Source: JAUZQZ01 sp964624255
GTDB lineage: Bacteria > Pseudomonadota > Zetaproteobacteria > Mariprofundales > Mariprofundaceae
Assembly (NCBI GenBank): GCA_964624255.1
Contig: CAZUWV010000025.1
Coordinates: forward strand, 1-18,240
Direction of reading: 5' to 3'
DNA: 18,240 nucleotides
The notes under the pieces: model-generated
The model's database searches: none
Told to the model about the DNA's origin: nothing
Seen by the model: the letters and a program-made list of their open reading frames with translations, nothing else
In this document: piece after piece, positions 7,026 to 14,720 of the stretch
How positions within the stretch are numbered: the first letter of the stretch is position 1
Layout: the number at the start of each line of letters is the position of its first letter
Made by a program: the position numbers and the translations under genes

Positions 7026-7847
7026 TCAGGATACTTGCCTCACAGTTTGCTTTAGCCATGAGCCTGTCCAGCTCAGGATAAAGAGGGTGCATAGTGTCAG
7101 TACCACGGTTGCGCCTGAGGGCCAACCCAGTATGTACGAGAGGAACAAACCTGCCCATGTGCCAATGAGGGACACCAACAAGCTGACAAGCCAGAGTCTG
7201 AAGAGCCCGCGGCACCAGAACCATGCCGTGGCGGCGGGTAAGACGAGAAGCCCCGTCGCCAACACGATGCCAGCGAGCCGGACGCAAATAACAACAGTCA
7301 GACCTATCATGGAGAACAACAGCAGGCGATAGAGATGAACCGCCATGCCGGATGCGGCTGCCGTTGTACTATCAAAAGCGATACTCCACCATGGGCGCGC
7401 GGCCCATATCAGGCTGGCCATCACGATACTGCTTCCCCATATCAGCCAGTATTGGTCACTCTTCGAGACGTTGAGGATATTGCCGAATAGCAGCCCGAGC
7501 ATGTCCACTCCGTTCTTGTTCGTTGTGGAGAGTAATACGATGCCCAGAGCCATGGCGCCAGCGAACATCACGCCTGTTCCCGCATCTTCATTCAAACCGC
7601 GATGGCGCAGCATGGATGCCAGTATCAGGGAAACGATGACCGCCGTCGCCGCGGCCGTGGGTAAGAGTGGCAGCGATAGCACGACAGCCAATCCCAGTCC
7701 GGCCAATGTGGCATGGGATACGCCAACGGTGAGAAAAGCCAGCCGGTGCGCCAGGATCATCACCGACATGCTGGACGCGACGATGGCAATCAGCGTTGCG
7801 GGGAACAGGGCGGAGTGCATGATTTCGCTGGCAAGGAATCCACTCAT
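7026..7847 (-). CDS. znuB: Metal (zinc/manganese-type) ABC transporter permease, ABC-3 family
   Basis: Inner-membrane permease of a zinc/manganese-type ABC importer. The 273-residue product is almost wholly hydrophobic with seven to eight predicted membrane segments. Family features include VGVSHATLAGLG near residue 42, GVMFAGAMALGIVLLS, GNIL and RLAGIVLATGLLVLPAATA in the second half, all typical of ABC-3 permeases. The ATG overlaps the ATPase stop as ATGA, so the two subunits are made together. Whether the substrate is zinc, manganese or iron cannot be told from this subunit. No periplasmic binding protein (ZnuA type) and no Zur/Fur-like regulator gene is encoded in the window. Confidence 0.88.
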   Translation of the reverse strand: MSGFLASEIMHSALFPATLIAIVASSMSVMILAHRLAFLTVGVSHATLAGLGLAVVLSLPLLPTAAATAVIVSLILASMLRHRGLNEDAGTGVMFAGAMALGIVLLSTTNKNGVDMLGLLFGNILNVSKSDQYWLIWGSSIVMASLIWAARPWWSIAFDSTTAAASGMAVHLYRLLLFSMIGLTVVICVRLAGIVLATGLLVLPAATAWFWCRGLFRLWLVSLLVSLIGTWAGLFLSYILGWPSGATVVLTLCTLFILSWTGSWLKQTVRQVS

Positions 7848-8707
7848 AATTTTATCGGGTCACGGCAGCCGATACAATGGGAATCGTGGGCTACGACATG
7901 CATGTGATCGCCATACATGGCGTGCCATACCTCTTCCGGAATAGTTTCTCCATGCATCGCATGGTGGTGAATACGGGTGTTCAGGCAGACGACGGAATCT
8001 ACATAGGCGCTGATGGCTACAATATCGTGTTCAACCATGATGATAGCCGTGCCCTGTTGATCGCACAGGCGCCGAAGCAGACTGTAAAGTGATTCCCGCG
8101 CATGCGTATCCAAAGACGCAGCGGGTTCGTCCAGCAATAGCAGGCGAGGAGATGCGACCAGTACGCGAGCCAGGCGGACCCGCTGCTGCTGGCCACCGGA
8201 TAAGTCGCGGTAATCTTTTTCACCCAGCTTGTCCGTGTCGGTCAAAATCAGCGCCTGCTCTACTTTTAGCCGGTTCCCGGATTGGTGCCATAGAGGCGAT
8301 ACATACGAAGCAAGCCCCATGGTAACGACATCGCGGACGCACAGCGGTAATGCAGATGACGTTTCCTGCTTCTGACTCAAAAATCCCATCCGGGCTAATA
8401 ACTTTTTTCGGCTTGAACGGGACAGACACTCGCCGAATAGCTCAACATGCCCGGATGCCGGTTTGATGAGTCCTGCGATGGTATGCAACAACGTGCTTTT
8501 CCCCGCGCCATTCGGTCCGACAATGCCGAGAAAATGGCCGGGCTCCACGGCGAGATTGATATCCTCAAGAATCCACAGTCCCGGATGTCCAACCTGAATA
8601 TGATGAAGATGAACGGCCGTCATCATTCGCGAACCGCCGCGAATGGGTTTTATGGATGGTTCTCCGCTATCGACGGCGAAAGGGTTGGGTAGTGGCATCA
8701 CATTCAT
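7844..8707 (-). CDS. znuC: Metal ABC transporter ATP-binding protein (ZnuC/MntB-like)
   Basis: Cytoplasmic ATPase partner of the permease. The 287-residue product has Walker A GPNGAGKST near residue 64, a Q-loop (FLSQKQE), signature LSGGQQQR, Walker B RLLLLDEP, D-loop AASLD and the switch histidine in VEHD. The last 45 residues are rich in His and Cys (IHHHAMHG, HAMYGDHMH, HDSHCIGC), as in several ZnuC proteins, and may sense or hold metal. The start at 8707 adds about 27 residues before the ABC core compared with typical members. ATG at 8626 (MMTAVHLHHI) is an alternative, and neither has a strong ribosome binding site. It is divergent from the gene at 8824; no clear operator was seen between them. 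Confidence 0.88.
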   Translation of the reverse strand: MNVMPLPNPFAVDSGEPSIKPIRGGSRMMTAVHLHHIQVGHPGLWILEDINLAVEPGHFLGIVGPNGAGKSTLLHTIAGLIKPASGHVELFGECLSRSSRKKLLARMGFLSQKQETSSALPLCVRDVVTMGLASYVSPLWHQSGNRLKVEQALILTDTDKLGEKDYRDLSGGQQQRVRLARVLVASPRLLLLDEPAASLDTHARESLYSLLRRLCDQQGTAIIMVEHDIVAISAYVDSVVCLNTRIHHHAMHGETIPEEVWHAMYGDHMHVVAHDSHCIGCRDPIKL

Positions 8708-8809
8708 GAAAAGCGCATGCTATGGGACGTGCGGATATCCCGCAATGAAAGGCATTTTGCCACAAAGTGTCTGCCAGACTTACGGGGGGTCGTAGCGAGC
8801 AGGCTGAAC

Positions 8810-8816
8810 AGGGAGG
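8810..8816 (+). promoter_or_regulatory. Strong ribosome binding site for the 8824 gene
   Basis: AGGGAGG seven bases before GTG at 8824. It picks this GTG over the more upstream in-frame GTG at 8767 and argues that the broken gene downstream was a genuine protein-coding gene. Confidence 0.65.
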
Positions 8817-8823
8817 AAAGAAG

Positions 8824-10646
8824 GTGCTGTCGTCAGACTATTTCCGTTCTCGGTGGAGCTGTTATCAATCCATTCTGAATCGTGGTGAATACCCGGCCAG
8901 TTGCTGCCATGTGGATGTGCGACGGTTACCGCGACCGAATGCCATCTCGCGAGATATGATCCGGCATTTGCGCGAACACTTTCCTCACCTTCCCGTACAC
9001 CTGCTGCACCACTGGTGCGCAGACGAAGAGGGCGGCGCAGGCCTGTACCGAATACTGAATACTGAATACTGAATGATTTATGGCGGCAGTCATGGAAGCA
9101 AGACCATGAAGATAACGCGCCATGGGGACAAGCGGTTAATATCCTTATCTTGAAATCGTTACGCTCCGTTATTGGACAATTACCCAATGAATATGTGGAG
9201 AAAACAGACCCTGTCATGATGCGCGTAATAGGTGGCATGTATCTATGGGCGGTGCGGGAATTCCTAAAAAGGAATGAGGAAATCTTACCCGATACTGCCC
9301 GTATTTCGATTTACGAAAATATGATAATTCCGGTAACACCCATGGCTTTTTCTCAGCGCCAGCCGGAGGATTCATTGTTGGACGATGACTGCCACATGAT
9401 TGCGGCCTACGGCCTGGAGCCGGATATAATTCCGCGTATGCGAGAATTGCGTTCCGCCCAGGGTTTAGCAAATGAGGTGGACATACTGCCTTTGCTTGGC
9501 CGGGACCGCATGGACGACCATTTGCTTAAACGTAGCTGGGCCGGCTTTCAATCAGGGATATGGCGGAAAAAAGCGGCCAGGGAGGGTGGATGCAGTTCGC
9601 GCTGGATGCCAGACGCCTTGATCAACTGCTGGCCACACGTGGTAAGATGAATAGAGAATTGATGGTGTCGTTACAGTCTTTACGTGCCCACCCCTTTGCC
9701 GCATGGTTACTGGAACAAAGGAGTGACGGACGTAAATCCGGAAAAGCATCCCCGTGGCAGCGCGTCGAATGGTCGGGGTACCTTGCATGTATAGCGGGAA
9801 TACACGATCCGGGCATGCAGAGTTTCATGGAGCAATCATTCTCGACAGGCCTTTTGCGCATACTGAAAGGTGGAAATGGTATTTTCCTGGATGAGTTTAG
9901 CGCCCTGGGGTGCCTGTTGCGCGGCCCTGTTGCTCCTCTGATGCGGATGGGGATTTTAATACGCGGCCAGTTGTGGGACTGGTATCAGGATGCTGTAAAC
10001 ACCGGGCAGGAAGAAATGGAGCAAGGAAGTCATATACCTCCGGTATCCATGTGCATGGTGACGGTCGAACGCTGGTACCTTACGCAGCGGAGGCACGAGG
10101 GCTACGAAGAGCGAATCGTTGCTTTCAGCACAGGGCTCGCACAAGTAGCCGCAGGCGTGTCGCAAGACTTCGGTTTAGGGCAACTGATTGCCGACCGCGA
10201 GCACAGAGAAGGGTTGCATCCTTTGGGGAAGGTATGCCTTGAGTACGTGAATGTTGGTACCGACAGGCAGGTGCGAATGCTATACAACGGCGGGTTTGTC
10301 ATGACTACCCCGGCACTGACGGCGTTGGTGTTATCCCTACGTCATAAAGCCGATCTGCGCGAATACCATGTGCCTGCCGTCAGTGCTGTGAAAGCATTAC
10401 GTGGTTACCGACTGCCAGCAGGATATTTTGACCTGCTCGTTATTAATGCGAAAGGAGGGAAAGAACCCCCCGTGTTTATTGTACGTATTGGCGACGTATG
10501 TTTGGGTAGTATCGATACTGGAATATAACGAAGTGCTCGATCCGGCATCCGAAGCCGTACGTTCAATCGTCGGGGCGGAGCTATCTCGATGGCTTGTCAT
10601 GGATAAAAAACCAAGCCGGGAGGCGACAGCATGGGTACAGAGATGA
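8824..10646 (+). pseudogene. Unrecognised large gene, interrupted by two or three frame breaks
   Basis: Not recognised. Frame 1 runs from GTG 8824 to TGA 9070-9072, frame 3 from about 9062 to 9650, and frame 2 from about 9533 to 10528. Frame 3 then again reads protein-like text to 10646 (EYNEVLDPASEAVRSIVGAE). Each segment looks coding and joins the next in sense. Reducing the GAATACT triplet (9050-9070) to one copy links the first two. One extra A in the A-run at 9567-9572 links the next two. Removing one C from the C-run at 10466-10471, or a nearby change, would add the tail. The repaired length is 603 codons, with exact codon arithmetic. The product would be soluble, Trp- and Met-rich, with no signal peptide, membrane segment or nucleotide-binding motif that I can identify. 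A strong ribosome binding site precedes it. It is read toward tilS. Decay, phase variation or assembly error are all possible. Confidence 0.6.
9050..9074 (+). repeat. Tandem heptanucleotide (GAATACT)x3 plus GAAT inside the broken gene
   Basis: Three perfect GAATACT copies (9050-9056, 9057-9063, 9064-9070) followed by GAAT. The third copy creates the in-frame TGA at 9070-9072. With a single copy the flanking frames fuse into continuous coding sequence (YRILNDLWRQSW). Because the unit is 7 bases, each gain or loss changes the frame. Confidence 0.9.
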
Positions 10647-10810
10647 CCACAACTGATTCAAGCGAACATAACGCAGCCGCACACTCACCAGTATCCGACC
10701 GAAGGGAGGTGCGCCGGGGAACTGGCGTAGCATTGTCACCTCTCTTGCCGAGGGCGTCACGCCACTGGTCACAAGGCGCGCCTTGCCTTGCTTCCATGGG
10801 ATGCCACTGA
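10631..10810 (+). CDS. Possible 59-residue ORF coupled to tilS (doubtful)
   Basis: ATG at 10631, eight bases after GGGAGG, opens a 59-codon frame whose TGA (10808-10810) overlaps the tilS ATG as TGATG. The overlap and ribosome binding site favour translation, perhaps only to bring ribosomes to tilS, which has no Shine-Dalgarno sequence of its own. The peptide is Ser/Thr/Arg-rich with no family resemblance, and its codon pattern is not convincing. A perfect 14-bp palindrome (CAAGGCGCGCCTTG, 10772-10785) lies inside. Confidence 0.25.
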   Translation: MGTEMTTTDSSEHNAAAHSPVSDRREVRRGTGVALSPLLPRASRHWSQGAPCLASMGCH

Positions 10811-11808
10811 TGGCATATTCTTTTACTTCTACGGAACAGAACACTGGTTCTGCGCCCGTTCTACCCGCTGCATACGCATGGCTGAAGGGTTGCCGATTAC
10901 CGGAGAAATTGGCTGTCGGGTTTTCAGGCGGTATCGATTCTACCGCACTGTTGCTGTCGCTGCATGGGGCAGGGCATGAGGTTATTGCATGGCATGTGGA
11001 TCATGGCTGGCGGGCCAATTCATCGGAAGAGGCGGATAGCCTTGGAAGACAGCTGAGCATGTGGAACATTGAATTTTACAGCGCCAGACCTGGCACCGCG
11101 CCTGTGAGTAACCGCGAAGCGGCAGCGAGAAAGACTCGGTATGCGCAATTTTTATACTGGGCTAGGGAGCAGGGCATTAAAACCCTTTGCCTTGCCCACC
11201 ATCGTGATGATCAGGCTGAAACCGTTTGTATGCGCATGTTGCAGGGAGCGGGTGTGGTCGGCTGCGCGGGCATGAAGCCTGAGCGGGCACTGAACCACCT
11301 GCGCATTGTCAGGCCATTACTAAAGGTACCAAAATCGGCATTGCAGGCGGCCCTACGGCTGGCAGGCGTCGGCTGGCTGGAGGATGCGAGTAACCAGGAT
11401 ACGTCGCTGATGCGAAACCATATCCGGCATCATCTTTTCCCGGAGATGTGGAGAAGCGGTATTGATCCGTCGGTTCTGTTTGGCCGATGGCAGCAACAGG
11501 CATCGCGCCTTGTGTCTTTGCTGGATGAACAGGCAGGTACAGTCGAGATTCAGCGGAAGAACGGTGTGGTCAGTGTGTCGTGGAATGCCTGGCGGGAGAT
11601 GCCCCAACCCGTAAGGACATACATTTTGCAACGTATGATGGCGGCACTCTTCGGTGAGGGAGTCGTACCGGGTCGACGCCATATCGAGCTGGTCGAATCA
11701 TGGTTGGGGAAAGGAGGACATGAGGGGGTTGATCTGTCCCGTTGCCGTCTGTCACACCGGAGCAAAGGCTTGCATCTTTCCGTGGTAGAAGCGAGTGTGC
11801 ATCGGTAA
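10810..11808 (+). CDS. tilS: tRNA(Ile)-lysidine synthetase
   Basis: Converts the wobble cytidine of tRNA(Ile) CAU to lysidine, switching it from Met to Ile; essential and cytoplasmic. The 332-residue product has the PP-loop SGGIDS at residues 39-44, HVDHGWR, the LAHHRDDQAET motif, and the family hallmark DASNQDTSLMRNHIRHHLFP. It is about 100 residues shorter than E. coli TilS (432), so most of the C-terminal tRNA-binding extension is missing or reduced, as in the short forms known from other bacteria. ATG 10810 is chosen because it overlaps the preceding TGA as TGATG. ATG 10801 and TTG 10783 are in frame and cannot be excluded. No terminator separates it from ftsH. Confidence 0.92.
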   Translation: MAYSFTSTEQNTGSAPVLPAAYAWLKGCRLPEKLAVGFSGGIDSTALLLSLHGAGHEVIAWHVDHGWRANSSEEADSLGRQLSMWNIEFYSARPGTAPVSNREAAARKTRYAQFLYWAREQGIKTLCLAHHRDDQAETVCMRMLQGAGVVGCAGMKPERALNHLRIVRPLLKVPKSALQAALRLAGVGWLEDASNQDTSLMRNHIRHHLFPEMWRSGIDPSVLFGRWQQQASRLVSLLDEQAGTVEIQRKNGVVSVSWNAWREMPQPVRTYILQRMMAALFGEGVVPGRRHIELVESWLGKGGHEGVDLSRCRLSHRSKGLHLSVVEASVHR

Positions 11809-11868
11809 ATAGCAGGGCGGCTGGATGGTTTCATTATGGTTTCATCTTTACCGTTTTATTGTGCAACA

Positions 11869-11897
11869 CTTGAAATATCTGTAGCGACACCCTAAAG
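11869..11897 (+). promoter_or_regulatory. Candidate heat-shock (sigma-32) promoter of ftsH
   Basis: CTTGAAA (11869-11875) and CCCTAAAG (11890-11897), with about 15 bases between CTTGAA and CCCTAA. The known sigma-32 pattern is CTTGAAA, 11-16 bases, CCCCATNT. The -35 part matches exactly and the -10 part in its C-rich core. It lies about 57 bases upstream of the ftsH ATG. ftsH is a classical heat-shock gene in E. coli. The match is seen; the regulation is inferred. Confidence 0.5.
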
Positions 11898-11953
11898 ACA
11901 GGCAAGGGCTGCACGCCGCGGTTGGAGAATATCAAATAAAGGATTGGTGTTAA

Positions 11954-13879
11954 ATGGGTAAAAATCTTCTGCTGTGGCTGGTCATCGGGATTACTATGGT
12001 CAGCCTGTTCAATATGTTTAACCCGCCAGTGAAACAGGGCGCGGGCATGTCGTACTCCTCCTTCGTTGAGAAAGTGGACGGTGGCATGGTAGAGACGGCC
12101 AAGATCGATGGGCATGAAATCAGCGGGCAATACCGTAACATGCAGGGGGATTTACGTTCCTATCAAGTGACGGTGCCGAACGATTCTACCCTTACCCAGC
12201 GTATGATCAAAAATCATGTGGAAGTAGATGTGAGCAAGCCGGAAAAAGTACCGTTTTTCCTGTCTGTACTAATTTCCTGGTTCCCGATGCTGCTACTGAT
12301 CGCGGTGTGGGTGTTTTTTATGCGTCAGATGCAGGGCGGTGGCATGGGAGGGCGTGGTGGCGCCATGTCGTTCGGCAAGAGCCGCGCCAAGCTTCTGAAC
12401 GAGGATAAGAAAAACAAGATTACGTTTGATGACGTAGCCGGTTGCGATGAGGCCAAGCAGGAAGTGACCGAGGTGATCGAGTTTCTGCGCGATCCGTCTA
12501 AATTTACCCGTCTGGGGGGGAAGATACCCAAGGGGGTGCTGTTGGTAGGCGCTCCGGGAACCGGAAAAACGTTGCTTGCCAAGGCTATCGCAGGTGAGGC
12601 AGAAGTTCCGTTTTTCACTATTTCCGGGTCTGATTTTGTCGAGATGTTTGTCGGTGTGGGTGCATCACGAGTTCGCGATATGTTCGAGCAGGCCAAAAAG
12701 AACGCACCATGTATTGTATTTATGGATGAGATCGACGCCATGGGGCGTCACCGGGGTGCTGGTATTGGCGGCGGCAATGATGAGCGTGAGCAGACGTTGA
12801 ACCAGTTGTTGGTGGAAATGGATGGTTTTGAGTCCAATGATGGTGTGATCCTGGTCGCAGCGACGAACCGGCCCGACGTACTTGATCCCGCATTGCTCAG
12901 ACCGGGGCGTTTTGACCGGCAGGTAGTGGTGCCGCGCCCGGACATGGTCGGTCGTGAGGAAATTCTGCGGGTGCATATGAAACAAGTACCCTTGTCCAGC
13001 GATGTGGATGTGAAGATGCTGGCACGCGGTACGCCGGGATTTACCGGCGCGGACCTGGCGAACCTGGTGAATGAAGCCGCGCTGAATGCCGCGCGTTTCG
13101 GTGCGGATAATGTGGCTAAGCATGACTTTGAAATGGCCAAGGACAAGGTGATGATGGGTACCGAGCGTCGCTCCATGTTGCTGTCCGACGAACAGAAGGA
13201 AACCACAGCCTACCACGAGGGCGGGCATACGCTGGTAGCCAAATACATGGAGAATGCCGATCCCGTGCATAAGGTCAGCATCATTCCGCGCGGTATGGCG
13301 CTTGGCATTACCTTGCAACTGCCAAAAGAGGATAAGTATAATCATGACCGCGTATATCTGGAAGATCAGATTGCCATTATGATGGGGGGTCGGCTGGGCG
13401 AAGAGCTGGTGTTGGGGCAGATGACAACCGGTGCGTCCAACGATTTCGAGCGTGCTACGCAACTCGCCCGCAATATGGTGACGCTGTGGGGTATGACGGA
13501 TCGGCTTGGACCGATGGTCTATGGCGAGAAGGAGGCAGAATTGTTTCTTGGCCGCGAGGTGACGCGAACCCAGAATATTTCCGAGAAAACATCGCAGCAA
13601 ATTGACGTTGAGGTGCGCAGGCTGATTGATACGAACTACGATCGTGCAAAGAAAATTCTCGGGGACCACATGGATCAGCTCCACTTGTTGGCAAAAGCCC
13701 TGATTGAGTTTGAGACACTTGAGGACGACGAGATAGACCAGGTGATGGCGGGTAAGAAGCTGCACCGTCCAGAAAGAAAGAGTGCGAAGAAAACCAAGCC
13801 ACCGGAGCATCCAAGCGCATCCGCGGAGGAGACTGGCGGCGAACATGTATCTTCGAAAGGCGCGGGTCAGGAAGCCTGA
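11954..13879 (+). CDS. ftsH: ATP-dependent zinc metalloprotease FtsH
   Basis: Inner-membrane hexameric AAA+ protease that degrades membrane proteins and regulators such as the heat-shock sigma factor and LpxC. The 641-residue product has two membrane segments (about residues 4-22 and 99-123) around a small periplasmic domain. Its AAA module has Walker A GAPGTGKT (199-206), Walker B VFMDEID (255-261) and the SRH region ATNRPDVLDPALLRPGRFDR (303-322). The protease domain has HEGGH (421-425) and Asp497 in TGASNDFERAT as third zinc ligand. The tail after about 600 is polar and Lys-rich. HEGGH replaces the common HEAGH, but both zinc histidines and the glutamate are kept. AAAGGA precedes the ATG. 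The usual neighbours rlmE and folP are absent; tilS lies upstream. Confidence 0.97.
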   Translation: MGKNLLLWLVIGITMVSLFNMFNPPVKQGAGMSYSSFVEKVDGGMVETAKIDGHEISGQYRNMQGDLRSYQVTVPNDSTLTQRMIKNHVEVDVSKPEKVPFFLSVLISWFPMLLLIAVWVFFMRQMQGGGMGGRGGAMSFGKSRAKLLNEDKKNKITFDDVAGCDEAKQEVTEVIEFLRDPSKFTRLGGKIPKGVLLVGAPGTGKTLLAKAIAGEAEVPFFTISGSDFVEMFVGVGASRVRDMFEQAKKNAPCIVFMDEIDAMGRHRGAGIGGGNDEREQTLNQLLVEMDGFESNDGVILVAATNRPDVLDPALLRPGRFDRQVVVPRPDMVGREEILRVHMKQVPLSSDVDVKMLARGTPGFTGADLANLVNEAALNAARFGADNVAKHDFEMAKDKVMMGTERRSMLLSDEQKETTAYHEGGHTLVAKYMENADPVHKVSIIPRGMALGITLQLPKEDKYNHDRVYLEDQIAIMMGGRLGEELVLGQMTTGASNDFERATQLARNMVTLWGMTDRLGPMVYGEKEAELFLGREVTRTQNISEKTSQQIDVEVRRLIDTNYDRAKKILGDHMDQLHLLAKALIEFETLEDDEIDQVMAGKKLHRPERKSAKKTKPPEHPSASAEETGGEHVSSKGAGQEA

Positions 13880-13982
13880 CCGTGCTATTGATCATGGTGG
13901 TTACAGGCGTTCGTCCATTCGTCTGCGCGCTACGTGTGGGCGGATAGCTTCTTTGGCCAACCCTCCGCGAGTTTAGCGCCTC

Positions 13983-14007
13983 GCCCCGCAGAATTCTTCT
14001 ACGGGGC
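13983..14007. terminator. Hairpin after ftsH, possible terminator without T-run
   Basis: GCCCCGCAGAA, loop TTC, TTCTACGGGGC: an 11-base stem with one mismatch, 104 bases past the ftsH stop. The stem is GC-rich at its base, but no T-tract follows on either strand, so termination is uncertain. The rest of the 240-base gap holds the candidate Pho box and no gene. Confidence 0.3.
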
Positions 14008-14044
14008 AAGCCCTGGTAAAATTCATGAAAGAAGTATCATGCGC

Positions 14045-14062
14045 CTGACATCATTCTGTCAC
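14045..14062 (+). promoter_or_regulatory. Candidate Pho box upstream of the psiE-like gene
   Basis: CTGACAT CATT CTGTCAC: two 7-base half-sites four bases apart, the exact architecture of PhoB sites (consensus CTGTCAT, 4 AT-rich bases, CTGTCAY). The second half is perfect and the first has one change. It lies 96 bases before the ATG of a gene whose family is named for phosphate-starvation induction, and E. coli psiE is known to be PhoB-controlled. A weak -10 (TACCCT, about 14073) follows at roughly the expected distance. Confidence 0.55.
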
Positions 14063-14157
14063 TATGCGCCGCTACCCTGCCTCACGGAACGGTAAGCAGA
14101 CAGGAGCGGCAACGCGCCAGGATGTCCGTGAGGCCGCATATTTTCATGAGGGGTAAA

Positions 14158-14604
14158 ATGATGAACGATGTGGATGTAAGTAGTCCTTCAGCCTATAAAA
14201 TATTCTTTCTGGATGCTGAATGGCATGACAAAGTGATCAAGATACTGGTAAGTCTCGTCATGTTAACCATCTATGCATGGATTATTGTCGGCGTAGCTAC
14301 CCTGTTTCGGGATCTTTACCATACGGCATTGTCAACGTGGACGCATGGCGCTGATGCCATGATGAAAGATGTCGTTATTATCCTCGCTTCACTTGAACTT
14401 ATCAGAACACTCCAGTCATACCTTAAACTTGGTCGGGTAAAAATTACATTTATTCTGGATGCAGCCCTTGTTGTTTTGATCGGCGAATTGATGAGCTTAT
14501 GGCTACATAGCTACACCCTTCCGGAAGTCATGACGACTGTTGGCGTTATTTCATTCCTGACTGTGGTGCGTGTATTCATGGTACGGTTTTCTCCCCGTGT
14601 TTGA
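14158..14604 (+). CDS. PsiE-family (phosphate-starvation-inducible) membrane protein
   Basis: The 148-residue product has four predicted membrane segments (about residues 26-50, 67-90, 97-117 and 122-142). The second segment with its cytoplasmic loop reads LASLELIRTLQSYLK, followed by ITFILDAALVVLIGELMSLW, which fits the PsiE family, whose members have no defined biochemical activity. Two ATGs (14158 and 14161) follow GAGGGG at 14148-14153. The more upstream in-frame ATG at 14122 lacks a ribosome binding site. It stands alone behind a candidate Pho box. A truncated family B element begins a few bases after its stop. The family call rests on topology and motif resemblance without a search. Confidence 0.65.
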   Translation: MMNDVDVSSPSAYKIFFLDAEWHDKVIKILVSLVMLTIYAWIIVGVATLFRDLYHTALSTWTHGADAMMKDVVIILASLELIRTLQSYLKLGRVKITFILDAALVVLIGELMSLWLHSYTLPEVMTTVGVISFLTVVRVFMVRFSPRV

Positions 14605-14611
14605 TGGTGCC

Positions 14612-14693
14612 CGTGCATACGGACGACCGACGAGGGATTCGGTGCGAACAAAGGAACAAGCGAGGGCATGGCAGAATTTATGAATAGTTCAGG
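14612..14693 (-). mobile_element. Family B element, truncated copy next to a CTAG
   Basis: Inverted relative to the 6148-6307 copy. It matches that element's first 80 or so bases, including the terminal CCTGAACTATTCATAAAT (minus strand) and the internal CTCGTCGG and CGTCCGTATGC blocks. CTAG (14694-14697) borders the intact end. The other terminal repeat is missing; similarity ends within about 10 bases of the psiE-like stop. Confidence 0.7.
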
Positions 14694-14720
14694 CTAGTGT
14701 AGTGTTCCGAATAATATATG

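Noticed and set aside
9050..9074. Heptamer run considered as a CRISPR or origin iteron
   Set aside because: Units are contiguous without spacers, only three copies, and inside a coding frame.
8780..9238. 152-codon minus-strand frame upstream of znuC
   Set aside because: Antisense to the protein-like plus-strand segments that carry the strong ribosome binding site.
10772..10785. 14-bp perfect palindrome CAAGGCGCGCCTTG
   Set aside because: Short GC-rich palindrome without a second copy or repeat context; may be chance.
12665..13846. 393-codon open frame on the minus strand
   Set aside because: It lies wholly antisense to ftsH, whose AAA and protease motifs are intact. It has no ribosome binding site or family resemblance; a shadow of ftsH codon usage.
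13455..14009. 184-codon minus-strand frame across the ftsH end and gap
   Set aside because: Composition is Ser/Arg/Pro-rich as expected for antisense reading, it overlaps ftsH, and it has no supported start.
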